From Hyphomonas sp. UBA5111 (GTDB lineage Bacteria > Pseudomonadota > Alphaproteobacteria > Caulobacterales > Hyphomonadaceae), in the NCBI GenBank assembly GCA_002414505.1, contig DHZF01000027.1:265-33256 (forward strand): a stretch of 32,992 nt of DNA, read 5' to 3'. The position numbers were made by a program, and so were the translations under genes. Of this stretch, positions 1 to 7,945 are shown in pieces (within the stretch, counting starts at the first letter, position 1; every line of letters begins with the position of its first letter). A model generated the notes under the pieces. It had not been told where the DNA came from and made no database searches. It was given only the letters and a program-made list of their open reading frames with translations.

Positions 1-71
1 ACATTGGACATCGGCTTGCCCTTTTCGAGCAGCGGCGCAGCGGTTCCGGTGAGTTGCGTAAAGGCTTTCAT
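1..71 (-). CDS. leuD: 3-isopropylmalate dehydratase small subunit, N-terminal fragment (cut by window edge)
   Basis: Only the first 23 codons are inside the window. They begin MKAFTQLTGTAAPLL, which matches the usual opening of LeuD (a KF/AF start, then H/LTG and AAPL before the NVDTD motif), and the fragment ends in SNV just where NVDTD would begin. LeuD is the small subunit that completes the isopropylmalate isomerase active site with LeuC in leucine synthesis. The start codon lies 10 bp after the stop of the VOC gene, so it is probably the last known gene of the leuC-cysK-VOC-leuD unit. A short insert (EKGKPM) before the expected NVDTD is slightly unusual. The call rests on a short match plus the nearby leuC. 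Confidence 0.75.
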   Translation of the reverse strand, partial: MKAFTQLTGTAAPLLEKGKPMSN

Positions 72-81
72 GAGGCGTGTC

Positions 82-924
82 CTAGCGTGAAGAATGCGCG
101 ATGAACAGGGTCGGCACGCCAAGAGTCCCGTCCCGGACCGTAAAAACACTTGAGCCCGGCTTGCGCCCTGTGCGCAGGTCGGACACATCGAAGCCGGCGT
201 CCGTGAGCCGCGCATGCGCGGCGGGCAGATCGTCCACTTTCCATGTCAGCCCCCAGATGCTGTCTGGCGCGGCGGGATCATGGTCTTCCCCAAGCCGATG
301 GATCACTTCAAAGGTCAGTCCGCCGGTGCGGAAGAACAGGAAGCGCGTCTTCCATTCTTCCCGCCTCCGGTCGAGCGCCAGATCCAGACCCAGCCGCGCA
401 CCATAGAGCCCGAGTGCCCGGTCCGGATTGGGCGTGTTGATGACGATATGATCCAGGGTCGTGGCGCTGCCGGATGGCGCATCGGCCACGGGCAAAGCCT
501 CTTCCGGAGATATGAGGAAGGTCTTCACGCCAGCTGTTTGAGTATCGGCACAGCGAAAACGCGTCCATTTCCGCGTTTTTCCATCGATTTCGTTTTTGCT
601 GGCGCCATCACTAATCTCACTCGGCATCAGGCCGCGCCGGGTCAGCTTGTGATGTGCGGCAGAAATGTCTGCGGCGCCGAAAGCAAGGCTCTTCAGGCCG
701 GGGCCCTCATCCGAGATGATTTCCCGCAGCCGGTCGGCCACCGCCCCCTCCCCGTCCGGGGCCATCAATTCGAGACTTGTATTCTCCAATCGGAAAATCG
801 CCGTCGCGGCGCCGTCCGACGCGGCACGCCAGTCTGCCGGTCGCCCGAGCAGGCTTTCATAGACGGCCGTCGCTGCCCCGATCTCCGGACAGACCAGAAC
901 GAAATGGTCGAGACCTGTAATCAT
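82..924 (-). CDS. Double VOC (glyoxalase/bleomycin resistance) domain protein
   Basis: This 280-residue protein has two vicinal-oxygen-chelate modules in tandem. The first (about 1-140) opens with GLDHFVLVCP and carries SLELMAP. The second (about 155-280) opens with TLDHIVINTPNP and carries LTFEVIHR and ends GVPTLFIA. The DH and E positions are where this superfamily places its metal ligands. The substrate cannot be told from sequence; members include lactoylglutathione lyases, extradiol dioxygenases and resistance proteins. The first half resembles the glyoxalase-like PF13468 type. It starts 6 bp after cysK and ends 10 bp before leuD, so it is almost certainly co-transcribed with them. The Shine-Dalgarno sequence is weak, which fits translational coupling to cysK. 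Confidence 0.85.
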   Translation of the reverse strand: MITGLDHFVLVCPEIGAATAVYESLLGRPADWRAASDGAATAIFRLENTSLELMAPDGEGAVADRLREIISDEGPGLKSLAFGAADISAAHHKLTRRGLMPSEISDGASKNEIDGKTRKWTRFRCADTQTAGVKTFLISPEEALPVADAPSGSATTLDHIVINTPNPDRALGLYGARLGLDLALDRRREEWKTRFLFFRTGGLTFEVIHRLGEDHDPAAPDSIWGLTWKVDDLPAAHARLTDAGFDVSDLRTGRKPGSSVFTVRDGTLGVPTLFIAHSSR

Positions 925-930
925 GATGGG

Positions 931-1914
931 CTAGAGACCCTCGAACAGCGCCGTCGAAACATAGCGTTCGGCAAAGCTCGGCAGGAAAACAACCAGCGTC
1001 TTGCCGTCCATGTCTGCCCGCGTGCCGACCTTCACCGCTGCCGCAGCTGCTGCGCCGGAAGAAATACCGCCGGGTATGCCTTCGAGCCGTGCGAGTTTTC
1101 GGGCCATGGCGAAGGATTCCTCGTTCGAGACTTTCACCACTTCGTCGATCAGATCTGTTTCCGCATTGGCCGGGATGAAGCCCGCCCCGATGCCCTGGAT
1201 CATGTGCGGCCCAGGCTCGCCGCCGGACAGGACCGGGCTGCCTTCGGGCTCGACGGCCAGCATTTTCAGGCCCGGCTTGCGCGCCTTCAGCACGCGCCCA
1301 CACCCGGTAAATGTGCCACCAGTGCCGATGCCGGCAATCACCGCATCCACGGCGCCATTCGTATCGGCCCAGATCTCTTCGGCCGTCGTCAGTTCGTGGA
1401 TGGCCGGATTGGCGGGGTTGTCGAACTGGCTCGGCATCACTGCGCCCGGTGTCGCCTCGAGGATTTCCTTTGCCTTCGCGATGGCGCCGCCCATGCCCTT
1501 CTCTTTCGGCGTCAGTTCCAACTCCGCGCCGAGATAGGCCAGCATCTTGCGGCGCTCGATCGACATGGATTCAGGCATGGTCAGGATCAGGCGGTATCCC
1601 CGGCTGGCCGCGGCGAAGGCAAGGCCAATGCCGGTATTGCCGGACGTCGGCTCCACCAGAACACCGCCGGGCTTCAACTTGCCGTCGGCTTCCAGCTGTA
1701 ACACCATGTTCAGGCCGATCCGGTCCTTCACGCTGGCCAGCGGATTGAAGAACTCGCATTTGAACAGCAGGTTCGCCTTGATGCCTTCGGCCTCGGCGAA
1801 TTTCGGCGCAGCCACCAGCGGCGTCGATCCGACCGTTTCGAGGATAGACGCGTAGGTACGACCGCGCGGGCCATCCAAAGTGACGTTTCCGGGCAGGCTG
1901 ACAGTATTGCTCAT
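931..1914 (-). CDS. cysK: Cysteine synthase A (O-acetylserine sulfhydrylase)
   Basis: This pyridoxal-phosphate enzyme of 327 residues makes cysteine from O-acetylserine and sulfide in the cytosol. Visible family landmarks are the cofactor lysine in ASVKDRIG (K63), the substrate loop TSGNTG (90-95), the phosphate-binding loop GTGGTFTG (197-204) and GGISSGAAAA near 282-291. Length is normal for CysK, and no C-terminal CBS domains are present, which argues against cystathionine beta-synthase. The start is backed by GGAG 7 bp upstream. It sits 69 bp after leuC and 6 bp before the VOC gene. Finding cysK between leuC and leuD is unusual, since those two normally adjoin. Confidence 0.95.
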   Translation of the reverse strand: MSNTVSLPGNVTLDGPRGRTYASILETVGSTPLVAAPKFAEAEGIKANLLFKCEFFNPLASVKDRIGLNMVLQLEADGKLKPGGVLVEPTSGNTGIGLAFAAASRGYRLILTMPESMSIERRKMLAYLGAELELTPKEKGMGGAIAKAKEILEATPGAVMPSQFDNPANPAIHELTTAEEIWADTNGAVDAVIAGIGTGGTFTGCGRVLKARKPGLKMLAVEPEGSPVLSGGEPGPHMIQGIGAGFIPANAETDLIDEVVKVSNEESFAMARKLARLEGIPGGISSGAAAAAAVKVGTRADMDGKTLVVFLPSFAERYVSTALFEGL

Positions 1915-1983
1915 GGGTCCACTCCATCTGGTTTTGGCCGGACTATCTGCCCTCCCTGCTCCAGACGCAACTGAAGGATGGGT

Positions 1984-3378
1984 TTAGCCAATCACACCCT
2001 GGATCGCGGCGCGCGCCGCGAGGGTTGGACTCATCAGATGGGTGCGGCCGTCGCGGCCCTGGCGGCCTTCGAAGTTCCGGTTCGAGGTGGACGCGCACCG
2101 CTCGCCCGGCGCCAGTGTGTCGGGATTCATGCCGAGACACATGGAACAGCCCGGCTCGCGCCATTCAAATCCGGCTTCGAGAAAGATCTCGTCCAGCCCT
2201 TCGGATTCCGCCTGCGCGCGGACGAGGCCAGACCCCGGCACGACCATGGCGCGAACGCCCTCAGCGACCTTGTTGCCCTTGGCGACTTCGGCGGCAGCGC
2301 GAAGGTCCTCAATCCGGCTGTTCGTACACGAGCCGATGAAGACGCGCTGGACCGGCGTGCCTTTAATCGGCGTACCGCCTTCGAGGCCCATATAGGCCAG
2401 CGCGCGTTCGCAGGCTGCGGCCTTGACCGGGTCCCTGAAATCTTCCGGCTTGGGAATAATGCCGGACAAGGGAATTGCCTGTTCGGGGCTGGTGCCCCAG
2501 GTCAATGTCGGCTCGACCTCTTCGCCCTTGATGTGAACGATCTCGTCAAACACGGCGTCGTCATCTGAATAGAGCGTCGTCCAGAAGGATTTCGCGACAT
2601 CCCATGCACCACCCTTTGGCGCAGCCGGGCGGCCCTTGATGTAGTCGAAGGTGGTCTCGTCCGGCGCGACGAGGCCCGCGCGGGCGCCGCCCTCGATCGC
2701 GAGATTGCACAGCGTCATGCGCCCTTCCATGGAGAGGTTGCGGATCGCATCGCCGCGATATTCCATCACATATCCCGTGCCCCCGGCCGTGCCGATGACC
2801 GAGATGATGTGCAGCGCGAGGTCCTTTGCGGTCACGCCCTCCTTCAGGCTGCCGGAGACTTCAATGGCCATGTTCTTCGACTTGCGCGCCCGCAGCGTCT
2901 GCGTGGCAAGCACATGTTCGACCTCGGAGGTCCCGATGCCATGTGCCAGCGCGCCGAACGCGCCATGCGTGGACGTGTGGCTGTCACCGCAGACAATCGT
3001 CATGCCGGGCTGGGTACGCCCCTGCTCCGGCCCGACGACATGTACGATGCCATTGCGGATATCGCCCATCGGGAAATATTCGATGTTATGTTCGGCAACG
3101 TTGCGGGTCAGCGTTTCCAGCTGGTTGCGTGCGTCCGGATCGGTCACGCCCGCGAGGCCGGCAGCCTGGTTCTCGGTCGGCGTGTTATGGTCTGCGACGG
3201 CCAGCGTCAGGTCCCGCCGGCGCACGCCGCGCCCGGCAGCCTTCAGTCCGGCAAAAGCCTGGGGCGTCGTGACCTCATGGATCAGGTGCAGGTCGATATA
3301 GAGCAGGCTCTCGCCGCTCTCATCGGTGTGCACCAAATGCGCGTCCCAGATCTTGTCGTAAAGTGTCTTGCCAGCCAT
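1984..3378 (-). CDS. leuC: 3-isopropylmalate dehydratase large subunit
   Basis: LeuC (464 residues, normal length) is the aconitase-family subunit that isomerises 2- and 3-isopropylmalate in leucine synthesis. The three cysteines that hold the 4Fe-4S cluster are visible: C351 in [12 protein letters not shown], and C411 and C414 in [11 protein letters not shown]. The [20 protein letters not shown] block (130-149) and the N-terminal [11 protein letters not shown] are also characteristic. AGGA lies about 9 bp before the start. The gene begins 60 bp after a small lipoprotein gene and is followed by cysK, with leuD only appearing two genes later. Confidence 0.97.
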   Translation of the reverse strand: MAGKTLYDKIWDAHLVHTDESGESLLYIDLHLIHEVTTPQAFAGLKAAGRGVRRRDLTLAVADHNTPTENQAAGLAGVTDPDARNQLETLTRNVAEHNIEYFPMGDIRNGIVHVVGPEQGRTQPGMTIVCGDSHTSTHGAFGALAHGIGTSEVEHVLATQTLRARKSKNMAIEVSGSLKEGVTAKDLALHIISVIGTAGGTGYVMEYRGDAIRNLSMEGRMTLCNLAIEGGARAGLVAPDETTFDYIKGRPAAPKGGAWDVAKSFWTTLYSDDDAVFDEIVHIKGEEVEPTLTWGTSPEQAIPLSGIIPKPEDFRDPVKAAACERALAYMGLEGGTPIKGTPVQRVFIGSCTNSRIEDLRAAAEVAKGNKVAEGVRAMVVPGSGLVRAQAESEGLDEIFLEAGFEWREPGCSMCLGMNPDTLAPGERCASTSNRNFEGRQGRDGRTHLMSPTLAARAAIQGVIG

Positions 3379-3438
3379 AGGGCCTCATCCTGTCATGTCG
3401 CGGCGCACCATAGCGGCGCGCGCCCGGCTGGGAAGGGG

Positions 3439-3873
3439 TCAATTGGCGATTGGCGACTCTTGATCACAGGGCGGAGACAGGCGCACGGCCAGCGCCTTGA
3501 GTTCGTCCATCTCGAAATCGCCGGCCACGAGTATCTCACCGCCACTGATCGTTTCCAGCACTCGGGGAGACATGATGGTTTCAGTGTCCACCCGCAAGGG
3601 CACGACGTCACCCATGCGGGCGGCGGTAATCGACTCCAGCTTTTCCGCGCCGGTCTCGTCCAGACGGATGGACAGGGCCGGTCGTCCTGTCGCGTCCGTC
3701 ACGGCCGAAGCCTGTACCTGGTGAGGGGCGAACCGTGTCTCCCCGATGGTGAGGATTCCCTGGGCGATGCCCGGCGGGCGGCAGGCGGGCATGGTGAGAC
3801 GCAACGTATCGTCGGCGGGCTCACAGGCAGGCAAGAGGGACAGGGCGGCGAGGGTCAGGCTGAGACGTCTCAT
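3439..3873 (-). CDS. Small lipoprotein with a SecD periplasmic-head-like domain
   Basis: I chose the internal ATG that gives 144 residues beginning MRRLSLTLAALSLLPAC: a basic start, hydrophobic core and lipobox LPAC with C17. An upstream ATG would add 17 residues that spoil the signal peptide. Residues about 47-132 resemble the first periplasmic head of SecD: TRFAPHQVQASAV, then GRPALSIRLDETGAEKL, a V-P-L-R-V-D strand, GGEILVAGDF and a helix ending LAVRL. In SecD this is followed by the channel helices, which are absent here. It could be a stand-alone periplasmic folding or secretion helper, but function is unknown. It lies between the rplS terminator and leuC. Confidence 0.7.
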   Translation of the reverse strand: MRRLSLTLAALSLLPACEPADDTLRLTMPACRPPGIAQGILTIGETRFAPHQVQASAVTDATGRPALSIRLDETGAEKLESITAARMGDVVPLRVDTETIMSPRVLETISGGEILVAGDFEMDELKALAVRLSPPCDQESPIAN

Positions 3874-3911
3874 GCCTGCAAGGGTGGCACAGAAATTCCA
3901 CCCCCAAAAGT

Positions 3912-3944
3912 GAAAACGCCCCAACCGTAAGGCGGGGGCGTTTC
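3912..3944 (-). terminator. Rho-independent terminator of the trmD-rplS unit
   Basis: On the minus strand a 9-bp stem (AAACGCCCC at 3935-3943 paired with 3914-3922) with a 12-nt loop is followed by a T-rich run. It lies 28 bp after the rplS stop. The A-rich opposite flank means it may also act weakly in the other direction. The next gene downstream starts only about 38 bp later, so its promoter must be very close or transcription reads through. Confidence 0.75.
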
Positions 3945-3971
3945 ATCAATCCTGGCGAATGGCCGGGATGT

Positions 3972-4538
3972 CTATTCTTCAGCGGCGCCTGCGTCGGACG
4001 CTGCAGCAGCGGCTTCAGCTTCAGCGGCCGCAGCGGCGGCGGCCTCTTCAGCGGCTTTCGCCTTGGCAGCTTCGTCGCGAGCCTTGGCAGCAGCTTCCTT
4101 GCGGGCAGCTTTTTCTGCGTCTTTCTGGCGGCGGCGCTCGGTCTTCGAGACGGCGATTTCCACCGTTTCGATGCCGTGACCCGTCGTACGCTCAGCGATA
4201 CGGGCAGATTTGCCGCGACGGTCGCGGAGATAGTAGAGTTTCGCACGGCGCACGCGGCCCTTGCGCTTCACTTCGATGCTTTCAATCATCGGGGAAGCAA
4301 GTGGGAAAACGCGCTCGACGCCTTCACCAAAGGAAATCTTGCGAACCGTGAAGCTCTCATTGATGCCACCGCCTGCGCGGGCAATACAGACGCCTTCAAA
4401 GCGCTGGACGCGCTCACGGTCGCCTTCCGTGATGCGGACGTTCACGGCTAGCGTGTCACCCGGTGAAAAATCCGGGATGTTCTTGTCGCCGACAACGCGG
4501 GAAAACTCTTCCGCTTCGAGCTGTTCAATCATGTTCAT
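3972..4538 (-). CDS. rplS: 50S ribosomal protein bL19 with Ala/Glu-rich tail
   Basis: bL19 sits at the interface of the ribosomal subunits. The core (about residues 1-120) shows [44 protein letters not shown] and [17 protein letters not shown] start at [12 protein letters not shown] (188 residues), which has GGAG 7 bp upstream; a longer frame would begin inside trmD without support. After the core there is a charged then alanine-rich extension of about 60 residues ending SDAGAAEE, far beyond the roughly 115 residues of the E. coli protein. The first 14 bases overlap the end of trmD, so the two genes are probably translationally coupled. Confidence 0.95.
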   Translation of the reverse strand: MNMIEQLEAEEFSRVVGDKNIPDFSPGDTLAVNVRITEGDRERVQRFEGVCIARAGGGINESFTVRKISFGEGVERVFPLASPMIESIEVKRKGRVRRAKLYYLRDRRGKSARIAERTTGHGIETVEIAVSKTERRRQKDAEKAARKEAAAKARDEAAKAKAAEEAAAAAAAEAEAAAAASDAGAAEE

Positions 4539-5250
4539 CGCCTGTCTCCGGCGGTTGTAATTCGTTGGTATCTGAGTAAGCGGCGTATAAATCGGGGCGG
4601 CGGTCAAATGTCAACGACTTTGCGCTGTTGAACCGCCATTCTTGTATGCGTTTATGGTCCCCCGACAGCAGAACCTCCGGAGTCGGGTGGCCTTCCCACT
4701 CCCGGGGCAACGTATACTGGTCATGTTCCAGCAATCCGGTCTCGAAGGATTCCTCTTCCAGAGAGGCTTCGTTCCCGGCCACACCGGGCAAGAGCCGCAC
4801 CACGGCCTCGGTCATCGCCATGGCTGCGACCTCGCCCCCAGCCAGCACGAAATCCCCGATCGAAACCTCACGCAGGCCCCGCGCGCGGATCACCCGCTCG
4901 TCCAGCCCCTCAAACCGGCCGCACATCATCACCATGCCCTCGCCGCCCGCAAATTCGCGTGCGAGCTTCTGCGAGAAGGGTTCTCCCCGTGGGGACAGAT
5001 AGATGAGCGGCTTGCCGTCCGTGTCGATGCTGTCCAGCGCTGCAGCCGTCACGTCCGGACGCAGCACCATGCCCGCGCCGCCGCCGGCAGGTGGCGCATC
5101 GACATTCTTGTGCTTGCCGAGGCCAAAATCGCGCAGCTGGATGGTTTCATAGTCCCAGATGCCTTCGCGACGCGCGCGCTCCAGGATGGAGACGCCGAGC
5201 GGGCCGGGAAAGGCCTCGGGAAACAGGGTGATGAAACTTGCCTTGAACAT
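4525..5250 (-). CDS. trmD: tRNA (guanine37-N1)-methyltransferase
   Basis: TrmD methylates G37 of tRNAs next to the anticodon and prevents frameshifting. The 241-residue protein has the trefoil-knot SAM site: [11 protein letters not shown] (84-94), [12 protein letters not shown] (110-121) and [17 protein letters not shown] (128-144), then LLPGV and [14 protein letters not shown]. The position matching the catalytic Asp of the E. coli enzyme (in its EDSF motif) reads EESF here (E167), a conservative change that I believe also occurs in other alphaproteobacteria. The gene is the first of a trmD-rplS pair and is divergent from the Rieske gene across about 155 bp. Confidence 0.96.
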   Translation of the reverse strand: MFKASFITLFPEAFPGPLGVSILERARREGIWDYETIQLRDFGLGKHKNVDAPPAGGGAGMVLRPDVTAAALDSIDTDGKPLIYLSPRGEPFSQKLAREFAGGEGMVMMCGRFEGLDERVIRARGLREVSIGDFVLAGGEVAAMAMTEAVVRLLPGVAGNEASLEEESFETGLLEHDQYTLPREWEGHPTPEVLLSGDHKRIQEWRFNSAKSLTFDRRPDLYAAYSDTNELQPPETGDEHD

Positions 5251-5359
5251 GCGCCGAGCCTTTAGCCTACCGCGTGCGCGGCGTCACGCCTCGCCGCGCC
5301 GTAGCCCATATGGTTGGCCGCCCTCCTGCCCCCCCAGAGCAGAATGCCAAACGACAGCG

Positions 5360-5385
5360 GTCGACAAAAGTTGACGCATGTGTCA
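5360..5385. promoter_or_regulatory. Two overlapping palindromes upstream of the Rieske oxygenase gene (candidate operator)
   Basis: GTCGAC-AAAA-GTTGAC (5360-5375) is an inverted repeat with one mismatched pair, and TGACGCATGTGTCA (5372-5385) is a second near-perfect palindrome; they share one TGAC. They end 9 bp before the ribosome-binding site of the oxygenase gene. Such paired dyads are typical of binding by a dimeric repressor or activator. No regulator gene lies adjacent, so the binder is unknown. Confidence 0.45.
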
Positions 5386-5406
5386 CTTTTTTCTGGGAGG
5401 AATAAA

Positions 5407-6537
5407 ATGACACAAACACTGCCGGGTCTCACACCCGAAGAAATTGGCCGCGTCCGCAAGCCCCTTGAAGAAGCTTACACGCTGCCCCCTGCCGCCTATC
5501 TCGACGAGGATGTCTACGCGCGCGAAACCGACCAGATCCTGCGCAAGAGCTGGCTGCCGCTGGCACGAATTGACCAGATTGCCACGCCGGGGGACTTCAT
5601 CTCGCTCGACCTGTTCGGCCAGCCGATCATGGTGGTTCACGGACATGATGGCGAAGTCCGCGTGATGTCCCGCACATGCCTGCACCGCGCAGCGCTGCTG
5701 GCCGACGGCACCGGAAACCGGAAGCTGTTCACCTGCCCCTATCACGCCTGGAGCTATGACACGTCGGGCCAACTTGTCCGTGCGCCCCTGATGGATGGCA
5801 CGGAAGGCTTTTCAGAGTCCGGCTGCCGGCTGCCCCAACTCCGTACGGAAATATGGGAAGGCTTCATCCTCGCCAATTTCGATCCTGACGCCGCCCCCTT
5901 CGCACCCCCCGTCGAAAGTTACCGCAAATATTTCGAGAATTTCCGGCTCGCCGACATGAAGGTTGTGCACACGCTTGAATTCGACAGCGACTGGAACTGG
6001 AAAGTGCTGGTCGAGAATTTCATGGAAGCCTACCACCACATCGCCACGCATTCAGAGACGTTCGAGCCCGCCTATCATGCGCGTGACTCCCGCGTGCCGG
6101 ACAATGACGGCCCGTGGTCGATCCTGCACATGCCGGCGGCTCATGAGGAACTGCCGCCCGGCCTGCCGCCACTCGAGAGTCTTGAAGACTGGCAGGCGCG
6201 CGACCTGTTCGCCACTGCCATCTTCCCGCACTTCCTGCTGGGCATTCAGGGCAGCGTTGTCACCTGGTACCAGGTCTTTCCGCAAGGCGCCGGCAAGCTG
6301 CACCTGAAGATCCATATCTGCGTTCCCGCTGCCTATAGTGAGATGGAAGGCTTTGACGAGATCGCGGAAGGCATGGCGCTGATGGTCTCAGCGATCCATC
6401 ATGAGGATATCGGGGCAAACGATCTCGTCTGGCAGGGCCTCAACGCACCGATGACACGGCAAGGCCGCCTCTCTCCGCTTGAGAAAGCCATCTGGCAGTA
6501 CAATCAATGGTGGCTCGACCAGATGGAAGCACCCTAG
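5407..6537 (+). CDS. Aromatic-ring-hydroxylating (Rieske) dioxygenase alpha-subunit family protein
   Basis: The start at 5407 is set by a clean GGGAGG at 5395-5400, giving 376 residues. The Rieske 2Fe-2S site is C91-x-H93 and C110-x2-H113. The mononuclear iron site is in NFMEAYHHIATH (H210 and H215) with a likely carboxylate in HHEDIGAND (D334). Such proteins oxygenate aromatic or quaternary-ammonium substrates using electrons from a separate reductase. No reductase, ferredoxin or beta subunit is adjacent, so it is likely a single-subunit terminal oxygenase of the carnitine/choline monooxygenase or phenylpropionate dioxygenase-like group; the substrate is unknown. Its stop codon overlaps the stop of the convergent gene in a CTAG. 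Confidence 0.9.
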   Translation: MTQTLPGLTPEEIGRVRKPLEEAYTLPPAAYLDEDVYARETDQILRKSWLPLARIDQIATPGDFISLDLFGQPIMVVHGHDGEVRVMSRTCLHRAALLADGTGNRKLFTCPYHAWSYDTSGQLVRAPLMDGTEGFSESGCRLPQLRTEIWEGFILANFDPDAAPFAPPVESYRKYFENFRLADMKVVHTLEFDSDWNWKVLVENFMEAYHHIATHSETFEPAYHARDSRVPDNDGPWSILHMPAAHEELPPGLPPLESLEDWQARDLFATAIFPHFLLGIQGSVVTWYQVFPQGAGKLHLKIHICVPAAYSEMEGFDEIAEGMALMVSAIHHEDIGANDLVWQGLNAPMTRQGRLSPLEKAIWQYNQWWLDQMEAP

Positions 6538-6869
6538 GCGGCCCCGTCCCAATCCGGCCAGTCGCGGAACAGGCCGAACTTGATGTTCGTGACCATGGCA
6601 TTCGCGCTGAAGTGCAGCGTATCGGTCTCACCGGACCGCGCCGCCGCGGCGCGGAAGGCCGTGTCGAGCTGGGTGAGATCTCGCGTCTCGATCATGATGT
6701 GGAACTCGCGCACATCGTCCGGCCGCAGGCCCAGCTTGCAGCGCATCATCCGCCAGGATTCAATGCGCCCTTCTGATAGCATGTGATCCAGAAACGCCGG
6801 CAGCGCCTTCGCAAAGGCCCGCTCGCCGGTTCCGGGCTTCAGGTCAAACCAGATGTGATAAATGTCCAT
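6534..6869 (-). CDS. Conserved small protein, DUF6614-like
   Basis: This 111-residue protein starts MDIYHIWFDLKPG and contains IESWRMMRCKLGLRP and REFHIMIETRDLTQLD. The pattern of a beta strand, long helix, strand, then an LTQLD-type helix resembles dimeric alpha-beta barrel (ferredoxin-like) proteins, and I believe it belongs to the DUF6614 family, from memory. No catalytic residues are obvious. The start has GGGGAG 8 bp upstream. It converges on the Rieske gene with a 4-bp stop overlap; whether they are functionally linked is not shown by the sequence. Confidence 0.7.
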   Translation of the reverse strand: MDIYHIWFDLKPGTGERAFAKALPAFLDHMLSEGRIESWRMMRCKLGLRPDDVREFHIMIETRDLTQLDTAFRAAAARSGETDTLHFSANAMVTNIKFGLFRDWPDWDGAA

Positions 6870-6965
6870 GCCGCGCTCCCCTGCTTGGTCGCCTGTTGCA
6901 CCTATCGCAACCGGCTGGCAATTGGCATAGTCGTTCCATGACGTGCCAGCCGGGAGTTTTGTGAC

Positions 6966-7145
6966 ATGGGCATCATCGCATCGGTGGCAGCCTTTCTGGG
7001 ACAGAAACCCCGCACCGCATCGAACCGGAAAGTACCGGAGGTCTATAAGACCATGTCCGCCGCCGAACTGAAGGACCTCGCCATGGCCGGCGATGTGCAG
7101 GCCGAAACTGCCCTCCGCCAGCGTGCAGCTTCAGCGGGCAAATGA
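6966..7145 (+). CDS. Small hypothetical protein coupled to a glycosyltransferase
   Basis: This 59-residue frame begins MGIIASVAAFLGQKPRT and continues with a polar helix-prone half (YKTMSAAELKDLAMAGDV) ending in RAASAGK. GGGAG lies 9 bp before the ATG. Its stop overlaps the next start in ATGA, a classic coupling arrangement, which is the main support for it being real. The N-terminus is a short hydrophobic stretch that could touch the membrane. I do not recognise the family. Confidence 0.55.
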   Translation: MGIIASVAAFLGQKPRTASNRKVPEVYKTMSAAELKDLAMAGDVQAETALRQRAASAGK

Positions 7146-7933
7146 GACTGGACCGCCAAGGCGCCAGCCTCTACTCCAAACCTATGTCCCAAAGCCCCGC
7201 CCTCTCCGTCCTGATCCCGTTCTTCAATGAAGAGGGCAATGTGCATCCCGTGATCGACGAAGTGCATGAACAGCTGGCGGGGATCAGTTTCGAGATTGTC
7301 TGCGTCAATGATTGTTCGTCCGATGCGACCGAGCGGGAACTTGCTGAGGCAAAAGCGAAACATCCGGAAACGGTCGTCGTGTTCAATCATGTCGCGCGCA
7401 AGGGCAAATCCGCTGCGCTGTTCACCGGCCTCAAATCCGTGCGCGGCCAATGGGTGCAGTTGCTTGATGGCGACGGCCAGAATGATCCGGCCGATACGGC
7501 CCGCCTCTGGAAAGAAATCATCGTGCCCGGTGCATCACCCCGGCTCGGCATCATTGCCGGCAAGCGCAACAGCCGGAATGATTCCGGATTCAAATGGGTG
7601 CAGTCGCGGGTCGCCAATGGCGTCCGCCGGTTCGTCCTGCACGATGATGCGACCGATACGGGCTGCGGCTGGAAGCTGATCCGGACCGCCGCCTTCCGCG
7701 ACCTGCCCTTCTTCGCCTCCATGCACCGCTTCCTGCCAGCCCTGATCAAGCGGGCGGGCTGGGATGTGCGCGAAGAGCGCGTGAATGATCGAAAGCGCCT
7801 CGCCGGGCAGTCGAAGTACGGCTTTCTCGGCCGGTTGGGCGCGGGGATCTTTGACCTGATCGGCATGTTCTGGCTGATCCGCCGGGGTGGCTACGGCATC
7901 GCCCGCGAATGGCATGACCCGCGGGCGAATTAG
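7142..7933 (+). CDS. Family 2 glycosyltransferase (polyprenyl-phosphate sugar transferase type)
   Basis: The GT-A fold is clear: LSVLIPFFNEEGNV, VNDCSSDAT, then the donor/metal motif LLDGDGQNDP, and GFKWVQSRVANGVR. It resembles the DPM1/ArnC branch that moves a sugar from a nucleotide donor to a lipid phosphate, and the C-terminus has one hydrophobic segment (GIFDLIGMFWLI) but not the two-helix membrane anchor of ArnC. The protein is 263 residues from the ATG at 7142, which overlaps the upstream small ORF by 4 bp. A second ATG at 7184 lies closer to the conserved domain but lacks a ribosome-binding site. Acceptor unknown. Confidence 0.85.
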   Translation: MRLDRQGASLYSKPMSQSPALSVLIPFFNEEGNVHPVIDEVHEQLAGISFEIVCVNDCSSDATERELAEAKAKHPETVVVFNHVARKGKSAALFTGLKSVRGQWVQLLDGDGQNDPADTARLWKEIIVPGASPRLGIIAGKRNSRNDSGFKWVQSRVANGVRRFVLHDDATDTGCGWKLIRTAAFRDLPFFASMHRFLPALIKRAGWDVREERVNDRKRLAGQSKYGFLGRLGAGIFDLIGMFWLIRRGGYGIAREWHDPRAN

Positions 7934-7945
7934 ACTCGCGCTTTC

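Noticed and set aside
214..1701. 495-residue open frame on the plus strand across the VOC and cysK genes
   Set aside because: Antisense shadow of two well-recognised genes; low-complexity Arg/His/Pro-rich translation, no family match and no ribosome-binding site.
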